This document shows, one piece after another, positions 47,801-54,889 of a DNA stretch of 64,000 nt. Position numbers and translations under genes: made by a program. Each line of letters starts with the position of its first letter. Positions within the stretch are counted from its first letter, which is position 1. The stretch comes from Arctopsyche grandis (Eukaryota > Arthropoda > Insecta > Trichoptera > Hydropsychidae): assembly GCF_051622035.1 (NCBI RefSeq), contig NC_135355.1, positions 4,030,001-4,094,000 of the forward strand. The letters are read 5' to 3'. The notes under the pieces were generated by a model. The model had not been told where the DNA came from and ran no database searches. It saw nothing but the letters and a program-made list of their open reading frames with translations.

Positions 47801-50800
47801 CATATGTAGCTTGTATTGGTTAGAAAGTTTGTTATGAAGGAATAAACAATGAAATTTGAGGTTATGAGTTGCTGCCGGCAATATGTATAATCACTTATGC
47901 CGGGAACCTTACAGTTTAGAATAGTTTATTAATACTAAGATTGTTTTAAGAATAGTTTATCAATGTATGATTGTCCATAAATGAGTTTATGTATTTACAG
48001 AAATGAACTTTTCAATCATCAGATAAATTAAATCAGCTGATATAACTTATTATTGAATACTTATCTCGCAGATAAAACCCAGTGAAGAGATATACTTTTA
48101 GCCGTGAAATGTCAAATCTGACATATTTGGCCAAAAATCAATAGATATCGTGTATTACCCTACAAGAAGCTACACGCCAAATTTGAAATCTATATATACA
48201 TATGAGAGTTAAAACTATAAATATTTATATATAAGAGATAACGAGAACCAATAGAGCAAATTTCATAAAATATAGAGTGAATTATAAGCGTTTAAACAAT
48301 TAAAATCTTATATCGCCATATCAAGGCGAACAGGTTGGAAGATACGGAACGAACGCTTATTAAACGTCAAGAAATTTACTTTCCACGTGTTTAAAACGCG
48401 TTGTATACGATATTTTATCTCCAACGTAATGGCAGACGATACATTAACGTGTATTGATGACCAAAATGAGCAATATGGCAATGTATGAAAACGATCGGAT
48501 AAGAGATAAAAATGGCTACTGACACGAAAGCCATGTGAAACTTAAAGGAGGTATGTAAAAAAGTGTAATGATTCAAATCAATTGATGAATTTTTTGAAAG
48601 ATCGCTCTTACATTCTTACACAATATGTATTATTACTATTTTACATAAGTGATCAAAAATTTGAAGCACAGTCTTTGAATGCTCGTCAAACAGTGTAAGC
48701 TAGTCATGAGCGATTTTTATAAACTTAATACGATCTTAATTATTTTAAAAATATAAAAAAAATCTATTCTATTGATAATATTGTAATAAAAATTGAAATC
48801 CAATATATTACCAATAGGTAACCTGTTGTTGGTAATTTAATATTATATTATCAGTTACCGCACGCGTTGCATGATACTTGACCGTTAAAGTAAAAATGTT
48901 AATGGTATTGTATTCATTAATTACATCGTCAGCATACGACGAAAATCCATTAACTACATAAAACATTGTACATGGTAAATTATCATAATATTTTGTTATA
49001 ATAAATAAATACAAAACTTTTTCTTCATATGCATGTATTATTTATGCAAGTAATATATTACATTATTTATTAATTATCTTCTTTTCCTATATATGTATGT
49101 ATGATGACGATTTATTGTCCTACTATGCAAATCTACAGTTATTAATTTGAATCCACCAAATAAGGTGTACTATCACACTTCGACAGCAAATTGCAAAATA
49201 TTTTGAAATATTTCCGTTTTTACATACCTCTTATACAGTTCACATGGTTTTCGAGTTAGTGGTAATTTTTTATATCTCTTATCTCTTATCCGATCGTTTT
49301 CATACTTTGCCATTTTGCTTATTTTGGTCATCAATATACGTCAATGTATCGTCTGCCATTACGTTGGAGATAAAATATCGTATATAATGCGTTTTAAAAA
49401 CGGGGCACGTAGACCTTCTTGACGTTTAACAAGCGTTCGTCCCGTGTCTTCCAACTTTTTCGCCTTGATATGGCCATATCAGATTTTAATTGTTTAAACG
49501 CCTATAATTCACTCTATATTTCATAAAATTTACTCTATAGGTTCTCGTTATCTCTAATATATAAATATTTATAGTTTTAACTCTCATATGTATATATAAA
49601 TTTCAAATTTGGCGTGTAGCTTCTTGTAAGGTAATACACAATATATTTTGATTTTTGGCCAAATATGTCAGATCTGACATTTCACTGCTAAAAGTACTTC
49701 TCTTCAATGAGCGTTATCTGCGAGATAAGTATTGAATAAGAAGTTATGTTTTATCTAATTGTTAATATGATTTACAATAAGTTTTCCACCAACTAAAAAT
49801 CAAAGCCACATTTTTTATAGTATGGTTCCAGCATTGATGGGTATACATAACTCATAACCTCAAATTTCATTGTTTATTCCTCCAAAACAAACTTTCTAAC
49901 CAATACAAGCTTAATATACGTACACAGATCAAACAGTGATAGTTTTTTTTTAGTTATCAGCTGATTTAATTTATTTTTATATATTTTTCCAACTTTCATT
50001 CGTCCGAACAATGCCTGGAAATTCGGCTAATATAAAATAAACCACGGTTTTCTATTCTTCTTATAATTAAATGATATATTTATTAGTTCCTAAAATAGAC
50101 TTTTTAACAAAGCTTTTGATAGGATTTGAATTGAAAAAAGTGGATGAATATAAATCATGAAAAATTTCACATGTTAGAACTGTTGAATTAATTTCCCAAA
50201 ATTTGATAGCTAATTTATTTTCATTTTTCAACGTGAACTTTAAAACATATAATACCAGCAACAGTGGTAGCCTGTAATGCTTTCAATTGAGGGATCATGA
50301 GTTCCCTGGCTCAGTGTTGCTGATCAGACCTTAGATATGTGTGATTCCAGGCCGATCGTTTCCAAAGAGAGTTTGGCAATTTATCTAATTTCGTTGTTGA
50401 AACGATTCTACCAAATCGGCAACCTATCCTATTTCTCAAAAATTCGAGTTATTAAAAATTTTCTGTACATCGATTTTTTCTCTATAATACTGTATAAATA
50501 TAATTGTTCATCGATATTTGTAATTGGCCAGGAAGGTGTATTTTTTCACCTGTTAGGCCTTCTTGCTATGTATATATTCTTTATTTTATTTTATTTCAAT
50601 CGAACTTCTACGTATGTATACTCAACTTTACAGATCGCTCCAAGGCAACGAGTGTACTAATACAGATACAATACAATAATACAATTAATACAAGCAATTT
50701 TATACAATGAAAATTCTTACAAACATCATCCACAGAGACATCTATGGAAGAAAAATTTGCCAAATTTTTATTATAGAAATTGGTGAACCTCAAGGCGCAG

Positions 50801-53730
50801 AATAATTTGATATTTGCAAGAGAAGTTGGAAAGGAAATGTCAATTTTCAGGAACCATTTCAATGAAAATCATAAAAATTGACAAACTCTGAAAGGAAACG
50901 ATCGACCTGGAGTCACAAACCAAGGTCTGGCCAACAGCTACTAGTGGGTATCGAACCGTGACTACTCCGCACGAAAGCATAAAATGCTTAACAACAGTCC
51001 ACGCAACTGTTTACAAAAATACACATACGTGTAATAAACTTACATATTTTCATAAAATTAGATTCGAATGTGTATGTTCTTAGAAATGTAGACTTAATTT
51101 TACAAAATAAAGCAATCAATGGATTTTCGTTGCACGTTGAAGATATAATAAATATTTTCGAGGGCATACTCAATAACTGAGATAGTGATATTATATCTTG
51201 GTACATATGTATTGTAGACGTGCGATATATTTAAAATGATTAATGTCGATTTAATATTGTAAAATACATTATATGTATATGAAGTGGGCCAGAGTATAAT
51301 TCGATAAATAATTGGCTTTTAAAAACGGCGAATTTAATTAAAGCTGCTCGACTCTAATTATGACTTAATTAGATTAATTCGAGACTCCATCAAAAAACGG
51401 AGCTTTCGCCGAAACGGGACGCGCATTCTTCTTATCCCCGGCCGAGATAAATGGCAGATTTGATTGCCCCATTATCCCTGCTCGAGAACAAGGGACGATT
51501 CTTATTATTATACAATATATTTCCGTCTCTTAATGATTCCGCTTTTTTTTCCATTACTTAATTTATTCGGGAATGGCATTATGCGACTTTTAGTATACAT
51601 TTCTGATTGTATTTGAATATACGCTTCAAGCTTGTCAGCTAGGCAGGAAGTGAAACGAAGTTAGCTAGGCAAAAGTTGTCAATTAAGAGGAATCTACATA
51701 TGTATGTAGATACTGCTTAGTAAAGTGATATGTGTAAGTGTAAATCAAACAAAGGCAGCATTCATTAGAATAGTTTCAAAAGTGTCGCTTACCTTCTTGA
51801 TGCTCCTGCACGTCGTCTTTGCAACTTCCTCCGGTACAAGGAGCAGTTTGGATGTCTCTCCCGACGCAGTTGTCTTCCTCTTCCAGACTTTCACTTCCGG
51901 TTCTGCTGGACAAACATTGTCTTCGTCTAACTTGGCGACAATCTCTACCGCAACGCGACCAATCCGACCACGAGCCCCAGCGTCCGACGACACCTACGAG
52001 GACAAAAGCAGACTTGCAAAACCGACCCAAATCACACGCCAAAAACTTTCCACGCAACACATACCTAACAACGATTCGGATTTGTGGAATGTCGCCGTAT
52101 TCAAATACAATCCATCTTCATATTTAGAAAGCAGCGAAAAATCACACGAACCATTTAAATCAAGTCTAATCATTGGGAACTACAGACACTCGACACACTC
52201 GAGAAAGGATAGTTACCGTTGTAGCAGGGTTGGCAGTCTTTGGAGCGTTGGGTGTCTGGACCAGTGCAGGGCTGTCCACCGTTCAGTGGTGGAGGTCTGT
52301 TGCACATCCTGATCCTTTTCTCGCCGCGAGCTGGCTGTCCAGGACATCTGCATTCCATCCACTGGAACCAGGAAGACCAGCCTCCGTTGACTGTAAAAAA
52401 ATAAATAAACATCATCATCGTATTGTCACTATTTAGAGCTGTAGCATCACATCATAGTTAGTAAGCCAACTTGTCGGCAATTGACTTGCCGATAAGTTGG
52501 CTTACTAGCACTTCTTAAACAATAATAATAATATTGTTTTTATTTCAGAGGATAGAGAGAATAATGCAATCATCATCGTCCATATAATAGATAATACAGA
52601 TAAATGATAAAAATAATATAATATTGTTGCGTAAAGATAGGATGCTAAGTGCACGCCGCCCAATTAGCACGCGGCACTCATCGTCTAATCAGAGAGCCCG
52701 ACTCAGTGACCAATCGGAGAGCTCGGCTCACCGACCAATGAGCGAGCTCGACTAAACGACCAAACCCGTGCGGCTTCCAAAACATGTATAAAAGCCAGCG
52801 GATTGGTCTTAGCATTCATTTGGAAACCGGCTACCACCAGAAGAGCATCTATTAAAGATCTGAAACCTATCTGATTAATGTGCGCGCGCAGAATACGGGA
52901 GGAAAAGCATGTTCCTCTTGTTCCTGTTGTATCCTGCTCGCGCAAATTAAGTGAGTATGTACCGTTTACCATGCACCATTTTTTTTGATCTTACGACTTA
53001 AGATCTTTCGATTTTCGATCTTTGCCTTCCGATATTTGTGTTTTCTGTAATTTAACATTCTGTCTCGTTACGTAGACCAGATGTACTTACGTATATGAAA
53101 TACTCATCAGAAAAAAGAAGAATGAAAGCGTATTGTAAGAGATTTAATTCGTGAAGGTTACGTTATAAAATTTATAGTTATGAAAATCAAAACAATATGG
53201 ACTCTTTTCACAACCTAGATAGATATTTGATCCGATTATAATTCATCAGATAAGAATTTCCGAGACTGTTACTAACGTACATATGTATGTTGTATGATTT
53301 GAGAATAAGCTCAATTTAACACTTTTAAAAACTGCTTATATGTGTGTATGTACATATTATAATAACTTACCATAAACAGTGAGCAAAGCTGGTTCAGAGA
53401 TTCTCTTGCCAGCAACGTTCTCAGCCACACAAGTATAGTTGGCCATATCCTGCGAGAAAGAAAGTCCGATTCAAAGCCATTCTCCAGTAAAAGTTGCACA
53501 GTTCTTATAAATATTTAACAGTACCTGAAGCGTTGCTTGAGAAATCAACAGGTGTCCTTCAGCCGATACTATAACGTTAGAATTGGAGCCATAAACTATC
53601 GGAGAACCGTTTTTGAGCCAAGTTTGATGAGCTGCAGGTACTCCAGTCGGTGCCAAACATCTTATGGTAGTCTGGCCATATTGCTCCACGGTTGTAGCTA
53701 TCGGTGGCGAAACGAACTGCTTTCTCAAAA
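27523..53730 (-). CDS. unc-5: UNC5 netrin receptor, nine exons, 5' end missing
   Basis: A repulsive netrin receptor of axon guidance, a single-pass plasma membrane protein. Joining 53730-53525, 53449-53371, 52390-52217, 51993-51793, 29732-29592, 29517-29343, 29265-29153, 29071-28817 and 28742-27523 gives 853 residues after two leading bases of a split codon, then TAA. Every junction is GT-AG and every phase matches. Order by residue: Ig 1-94, TSP1 95-152, TSP1 153-215, membrane segment about 229-248, linker with SH2-ligand-like tyrosines, ZU5 about 395-500, UPA in the middle of the last exon, death domain about 765-853. Family members normally begin with a signal peptide and a first Ig domain; neither is found up to 64000, so the model is 5'-partial. 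The 22 kb intron 29733-51792 splits extracellular from membrane and cytoplasmic exons. Family assignment is very secure; exact exon ends are inferred from splice consensus and phase. Confidence 0.95.
28817..29071 (-). CDS. unc-5: UNC5 exon h: start of ZU5 domain
   Basis: A 255 bp exon. The motifs SLDQIGVALSIPEGAV and MYITVMKDEKYRP match the conserved opening of UNC5/ankyrin ZU5 domains (the IP-x-GA turn and the ITV strand). The ZU5 domain packs on UPA and the death domain to hold the cytoplasmic tail in a closed supramodule in studied family members. Acceptor TGTGTGCAG, donor GTTAGT. Confidence 0.93.
29153..29265 (-). CDS. unc-5: UNC5 exon g: serine-rich cytoplasmic linker
   Basis: A 113 bp exon, phase 2 in and phase 1 out, with acceptor TTTTATTTTAG and donor GTAAGT. 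It encodes a polar low-complexity linker (SSNESDNYDRKPYSESEHS) ending in a short cysteine cluster CCTS. No domain is recognised. The linker is variable across UNC5 proteins, so its placement rests on phase and splice sites. Confidence 0.87.
29343..29517 (-). CDS. unc-5: UNC5 exon f: juxtamembrane cytoplasmic linker
   Basis: A 175 bp exon linking the membrane segment to ZU5. It contains PPSYEYPPF and EHHYDVPHL. The YDVP sequence is a typical SH2-ligand motif (Y-x-x-P); UNC-5 proteins are known to be tyrosine-phosphorylated in their cytoplasmic part, so this is a likely phosphosite (inference). It leaves in phase 2, completing an AG|T serine codon. Confidence 0.9.
29592..29732 (-). CDS. unc-5: UNC5 exon e: transmembrane segment
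   Basis: A 141 bp exon entered in phase 1 after a T-rich acceptor. It encodes about 20 hydrophobic residues starting LYIGLVVAFF, then the stop-transfer cluster RLFRRKERDR. This marks the boundary between the extracellular modules and the cytoplasmic half. The donor is GTAAAC, followed by a 74 bp intron. Confidence 0.93.
30030..30440 (+). mobile_element. tRNA-derived SINE-i
   Basis: GCCAGCAGTATGGTTAATG start, box B GGGTTCGATCCCG at 30071-30084, central GATCGTTTCTTATCAGAG, TGTTTCAATAGATTAAT, and 3' hairpin TAGGAAGGTGCATTCTACC..AGGCCTTC. It lies 300 bp inside the long UNC5 intron. Confidence 0.87.
30560..31350. other. non-repetitive island in the UNC5 intron
   Basis: Higher GC (CACCCTTGCCACC, GGTTGGGTCCACGTACTC), with no convincing ORF and no copy elsewhere in the window. 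Candidate conserved regulatory DNA; unproven. Confidence 0.3.
31406..31813 (+). mobile_element. non-autonomous Helitron, 408 bp, intact ends
   Basis: Starts TCTAATATATAATTTGAAAG directly after A, ends GAGCGAAGCCGGG, TAATACAG, CTAG directly before T: the A|TC...CTRR|T signature with a subterminal hairpin. There is no target duplication. It contains a GC-rich array (31509-31618) and no Rep/helicase coding, so it depends on an autonomous partner. Confidence 0.88.
31915..32465 (-). mobile_element. tRNA-derived SINE-ii
   Basis: Minus strand: head with box B AGGTTCGAGTCCTC near 32400-32412, the same central domain as SINE-i (GATCGTTTCTCTATCAGAG, CAATTTTATCTGATCATTGC), a duplicated TACTGTGTATAATTATTACA, and a 3' hairpin ACACCCGTC..GGCGAGTGT (31957-31995) followed by AATAAAATA. 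Confidence 0.87.
33330..33412 (+). mobile_element. Helitron 3' end fragment
   Basis: TATAAATACCGAGCGAAGCC, GGGTAAAACCA, CTAG (33409-33412), then T. The 5' part is missing. LINE B begins just downstream. Confidence 0.7.
33480..34376 (+). pseudogene. LINE B, Jockey-like, C-terminal ORF and full 3' end
   Basis: Frame 1 reads FDSTVDLGVAFQSDLNFSVH and ASRMLGFVFRNSRH up to 33633. The frame then shifts and continues for 169 codons (33654-34163): LLYNALVRSILEYASMICNP, RRFLRLLYKEQYGIYPNLFP, GYTSLDHRRSVALIKFLF, SPIPRGLRFLNS, stop. The 3' UTR ends in a perfect 11 bp stem GCACACTCGTC/GACGAGTGTGC (34289-34329) and an A-rich tail. Related to LINE A. 5'-truncated and frameshifted, so inactive. Confidence 0.87.
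34500..34960. other. higher-GC non-repetitive island
   Basis: GTCAACGGACCCCGTACG, GACGACGGGCCATGGCACGC, and similar. Open frames on both strands are not supported by any recognisable protein. Candidate intronic regulatory region. Confidence 0.3.
35057..36112. repeat. inverted 32 bp arms 1 kb apart, each beside an M2 end
   Basis: The 32 bp beginning AAAAATGTTGATTGGCTCGA at 35057 is repeated inverted and exactly, ending at 36112. M2 right-end sequence (CTGTTCCTCTTGTTCCTGTT... to GCCCGTGACGGAGACC) follows at 35110-35285, and again in direct orientation at 36119-36280. A rearranged or composite DNA element. Confidence 0.6.
36500..37161. repeat. three LINE C 3' ends clustered
   Basis: A plus-strand end at 36500-36590 (AATAAAAAGCATTAAAAATT) and two minus-strand ends at 36655-36830 and 36866-37161 (TTTTTAAATGCTTTTTATTA, CTACTGATCTACTGATCA, AATTAAAGACTCTCTAA). 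All are 5'-truncated; the last keeps the final codons (CAGATTATGTTTAGGTAATC inverted). Confidence 0.7.
37350..37850. other. higher-GC non-repetitive island
   Basis: CCGCTCATTTGCAACGAGTG, GAGCTAATTATACCGCGAGA, CCCCGGTGGTTGACACCGC. Small overlapping open frames on both strands look like composition. Candidate conserved non-coding DNA. Confidence 0.3.
38045..38300 (+). mobile_element. SINE, diverged and truncated
   Basis: ACCAGCAGAATACACTTGTG head, GTGGTTAGCA box A, GGATTCAAATCCC box B (38092-38104), central domain TCAGAGTTTGCCAATTTATC. No 3' hairpin left. Confidence 0.7.
38627..39215 (+). repeat. two-copy tandem duplication
   Basis: 38627-38962 and 38998-39215 share AAGCTC(T/C)GATA, ATAAGCCTT(A/G)TTGA, GAATATCGGTTGATGCT, AAACGTTAC, CTCGTAACGCTTTCC/CTCTTAACGCTTTCC. 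The first copy contains the long (AT)n tract; the second only a few AT units at the same place. Confidence 0.75.
38779..38870 (+). repeat. (AT)n microsatellite, about 92 bp
   Basis: An almost uninterrupted AT dinucleotide run, broken once by an ATACAT. Confidence 0.97.
40505..40570 (+). repeat. LINE C short fragment
   Basis: CCTAAACACAATTTGCTTTAG and GTCAACTTTGAG match the LINE C terminal codons and stop at 55640-55660. Confidence 0.6.
40735..41255 (+). repeat. G repeat, copy without SINE insertion
   Basis: ATAACTTTATCTATGTATTA, then directly ATGAGAGCATTTTCGCTAC, then CAAACAAGACAAAATTTCTA and CTTCCGG. This is the uninterrupted counterpart of 23190-24548. The terminal CTTCATCTATTAATAC..TACATAGAT is shared. 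Confidence 0.65.
41637..41940 (+). repeat. direct duplication of about 135 bp
   Basis: 41637-41770 and 41810-41940 share ATGCTGCAAATCAAAATAAT, CCATTATAAAGGTTTGGG, ATTAAGTCGAACAATATATA and CCCGTATTATATTATATTTA, with few differences. Confidence 0.8.
42645..43085 (-). mobile_element. tRNA-derived SINE-i, well preserved
   Basis: Minus strand: CCAACAGTATGGCTTAATGG head, box B GGGGTTCGATC near 43017-43027, intact central domain, and a perfect 10 bp 3' hairpin CCAGGAAGGC/GCCTTCCTGG at 42662-42702 with a 21 nt loop. Confidence 0.9.
43490..43950. promoter_or_regulatory. candidate conserved non-coding island
   Basis: A repeat-free, higher-GC block rich in homeodomain-type sites: TCATTTGATTAATTTAG, AATTTAATTAGATTGATC, plus GCCCTGGCCGGCTGCAG and GGTCGATAACGTTTCG. 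No ORF. Regulatory role is inferred from composition and position in a developmental gene's intron. Confidence 0.35.
44345..44890 (-). mobile_element. tRNA-derived SINE-ii
   Basis: Close to the copy at 31915-32465, including box B near 44821-44834, the shared central domain and the 3' hairpin ACACCCGTC/GACGAGTGT (44394-44432) with a 21 nt loop. Confidence 0.88.
46780..47130. other. non-repetitive island in the UNC5 intron
   Basis: CTTGCCTAGCGAACTACAGA, TTCGCGGCTCTGCAG, GGTTTTATCCCATATTTACG. No ORF, no copy elsewhere here. Candidate regulatory DNA. Confidence 0.3.
47745..48562 (+). repeat. R repeat, long copy (left arm of inverted pair)
   Basis: About 820 bp from AAATCAGCTGATAACTAAAA to AAAGGAGGTATGTAAAAAAG, with the micro-ORF at 48429-48488. 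It repeats inverted at 49222-49985 with a few internal deletions. Confidence 0.85.
49222..49985 (-). repeat. R repeat, long copy (right arm of inverted pair)
   Basis: Reverse complement of the left arm: TTTTTACATACCTCTTATAC to TTAGTTATCAGCTGATTTAA. The micro-ORF is intact at 49300-49359. The 660 bp between arms is unrelated AT-rich sequence. Confidence 0.85.
50245..50590 (+). mobile_element. tRNA-derived SINE-i
   Basis: ACCAGCAACAGTGGTAGCCTG head, GATCGTTTCCAAAGAGAGTT central domain, hairpin GGCCAGGAAGGTGT..GTTAGGCCTTCTTGC, and (TTTTA)n-like tail. It faces the next SINE. Confidence 0.8.
50600..51010 (-). mobile_element. tRNA-derived SINE, SINE-ii-like tail
   Basis: Minus strand: box B GGTTCGATACCC near 50945-50957, GATCGTTTCCTTTCAGAGTT central domain, CCATAGATGTCTCTGTGG, and a degenerate ACACTCGTTGCCTTGGAGCG hairpin end near 50640. 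Confidence 0.78.
51290..51600. promoter_or_regulatory. candidate conserved non-coding island near UNC5 exon d
   Basis: Dense TAATTA-type sites (TTTAATTAAAGC, CTCTAATTATGACTTAATTA) followed by GC-richer CTTATCCCCGGCCGAG. No ORF. About 200 bp from a UNC5 exon; regulatory role inferred. Confidence 0.35.
51793..51993 (-). CDS. unc-5: UNC5 exon d: second thrombospondin type 1 repeat
   Basis: A 201 bp 1-1 phase exon. It encodes WGSWSDWSRCGRDC, then a basic RQVRRRQC stretch and the closing CTGGSC motif, followed by a short acidic juxtamembrane stalk (DDVQEHQE). The donor GTAAGC opens the 22,060 bp intron. Phase fits the membrane exon directly, so no extra exon is required in the long intron, though a small phase-neutral exon cannot be excluded. 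Confidence 0.93.
52217..52390 (-). CDS. unc-5: UNC5 exon c: first thrombospondin type 1 repeat
   Basis: A symmetrical 1-1 phase exon of 174 bp that holds one whole TSP1 module. It begins VNGGWSSWFQW, with the W-x-x-W-x-x-W series that is typically C-mannosylated, and contains the CRCPGQ segment and cysteines spaced as in TSP1. Acceptor TTTTTACAG and donor GTAACT fit well. The intron upstream (52391-53370) contains an LTR fragment, an M2 MITE end and a 22 bp-stem hairpin. Confidence 0.93.
52459..52507. repeat. 22 bp-stem hairpin in UNC5 intron
   Basis: TAGTAAGCCAACTTGTCGGC pairs with its complement on the right, two mismatches at most, around a TTGAC loop at 52481-52485. It lies about 70 bp upstream (transcription sense) of the exon c acceptor. 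Confidence 0.85.
52625..52875 (+). mobile_element. LTR-like fragment with promoter
   Basis: Starts TGTTGCG, then three imperfect 25 bp units with GACCAAT boxes and GAGCTCG, then TATAAAAG (52787-52794) and an initiator-like CTTAGCATTCATT about 25 bp further. No partner LTR; the right side merges with M2. It is antisense to UNC5. LTR identity is probable, family unknown. Confidence 0.55.
52876..53082. mobile_element. M2 MITE right end
   Basis: ATTAATGTGCGCGCGCAGAA, CTGTTCCTCTTGTTCCTGTT, ACCGTTTACCATGCACC, GATCTTTGCCTTCCGATATT, ending TCTCGTTACGTAGACC. It matches 6490-6713. Confidence 0.75.
53371..53449 (-). CDS. unc-5: UNC5 exon b: end of Ig domain
   Basis: A 79 bp exon, separated from exon a by a 75 bp intron. 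It encodes DMANYTCVAENVAG, the classic D-x-A-x-Y-x-C motif that closes the Ig fold, followed by LLTVY. The acceptor is CTCGCAG and the donor GTAAGT, leaving one base of a valine codon. It is too short for a normal ORF scan and was found by reading across the intron. Confidence 0.93.
53525..53730 (-). CDS. unc-5: UNC5 exon a: second Ig domain, first part
   Basis: The exon starts after a pyrimidine-rich acceptor ending TTTCAG and enters in phase 1. It ends in phase 0 at CTTCAG before GTACTG. It encodes the beta strands before the second cysteine of an I-set Ig domain: the first cysteine is in TTIRCLAP, the tryptophan in HQTWLKNG, and the strand before the join reads LLISQATLQ. The match to UNC5 members, which start this domain with a LRK-like motif, indicates the second of two Ig domains, so at least one more exon is expected upstream. 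Confidence 0.92.
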
Positions 53731-54242
53731 CTGAAACAAAAACACAAACACATATACCATTTGCTGTTTACATAATTTCTTCTCGTAATCGTCCGAATGT
53801 GTACCAATTTTCCGCCCCATTCGGGAATTTCCCGGGCAGTTATCCCCAACCATTCCGAACAGATGTTAACCGCTAATCACCCGTCGTACACGTACCCTAT
53901 TAGTCACCAAAAATTATGGCACATATGTATTTAATAAGTAGATATATAACCGACCTCGCAAATTGAAATATTAATTTTGAAAAACTGTCAATCTAACATT
54001 TGGCCAGTTTTGCATAAAGCAATCGACCTGCATTGATGACATTTTGGCAAACGCAACATTATTAAATCATTTTTGTGAAGTCTTATATGAATTCAGATGT
54101 ATTATGCTAAATTCTAATCGCTCTTTGATTATTTTATCATCGAGAAGATCGGATAAAGGATGATTTATATGAACATACCTATACTTATTGTTCTGACTAA
54201 AAACCCCATGGCCGAGCTTCGAGGTCTAAAAACCCGAATTAA

Positions 54243-54279
54243 AACTGACAAACATACCTAATAGGTATGTTTGTCAGTT
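54243..54279. repeat. perfect 37 bp palindrome
   Basis: AACTGACAAACATACCTA, one A, and its exact complement. An 18 bp stem with a 1 nt centre. Confidence 0.97.
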
Positions 54280-54690
54280 CGTAATATCATTATTCATCAA
54301 TATTCATTAAATATCGATAGATTATAAGCATCAGGTTAATATTAAGTAGCATCATAAATTTAAAGGAAAATCCGTTGACAGGAAGTGGCAGCTTACTCTT
54401 TTCCGCTTTTCTTTTATTTTTTTCGAGCTTTTAAATGTCTGTAAACTTTTTGAGAAAATTACAGTCAAATCTTTATATCAATATTATATAAATTAAAAAA
54501 AAAATAGCAAATTTGACAAACCGGAAGTGGATTTTAAAGTCAGAAATGTTGTTACCACACAATTTTTCCTACACCATTGAATGTATAGAGCTGTTTGTAT
54601 TCTTTATGTAAAATTTCATAGTTGATAAGGTTTAGGTCGTAATGTATAAGCCAGAGATTGTTTTATAATGACCTTTTGGATTATTAGACA

Positions 54691-54869
54691 CTAGTGGTTT
54701 TACCCGGCTTCGCTCGGTATTTTTAATATAAACTGCTTAAACATTGCTTATCTAATAGTAAACATTTTATTAAATTTATTTGTTTTTATACTAAATTTAA
54801 AGTCACTGATTATAACACCCAAACCTTACATATTTACATACAAAGTCTCTTTCGAAATTATATATTAGA
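54691..54869 (-). mobile_element. short non-autonomous Helitron, 179 bp
   Basis: Minus strand: A|TCTAATATATAATTTCGAAA ... CCGAGCGAAGCCGGG, TAAAACCA, CTAG|T. Both ends are intact; it lacks the GC-rich array of the 31.4 kb copy. Confidence 0.87.
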
Positions 54870-54889
54870 TTCTTGGTATTTATATAATG

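Larger units (their letters stand above)
29733..51792 (-). other. 22 kb UNC5 intron rich in transposons
   Basis: It lies between the second TSP1 exon and the membrane exon. It contains at least seven SINEs, two Helitrons, LINE B, LINE C ends, a pair of M2 ends, two local tandem duplications, an (AT)n tract and a large inverted pair of R repeats. Islands of higher GC without repeats (30.6-31.35, 34.5-34.95, 37.35-37.85, 39.6-40.0, 43.5-43.95, 46.8-47.1, 51.3-51.6 kb) may be regulatory. No intronic gene was recognised. Confidence 0.85.

Noticed and set aside
51725..52312. 195-codon plus-strand ORF
   Set aside because: It is the antisense shadow of UNC5 exons c and d.
52876..53082. 52.9 kb M2 end taken as part of the adjoining LTR
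   Set aside because: The same sequence occurs at 6490-6713 without that LTR, so the two are separate elements.
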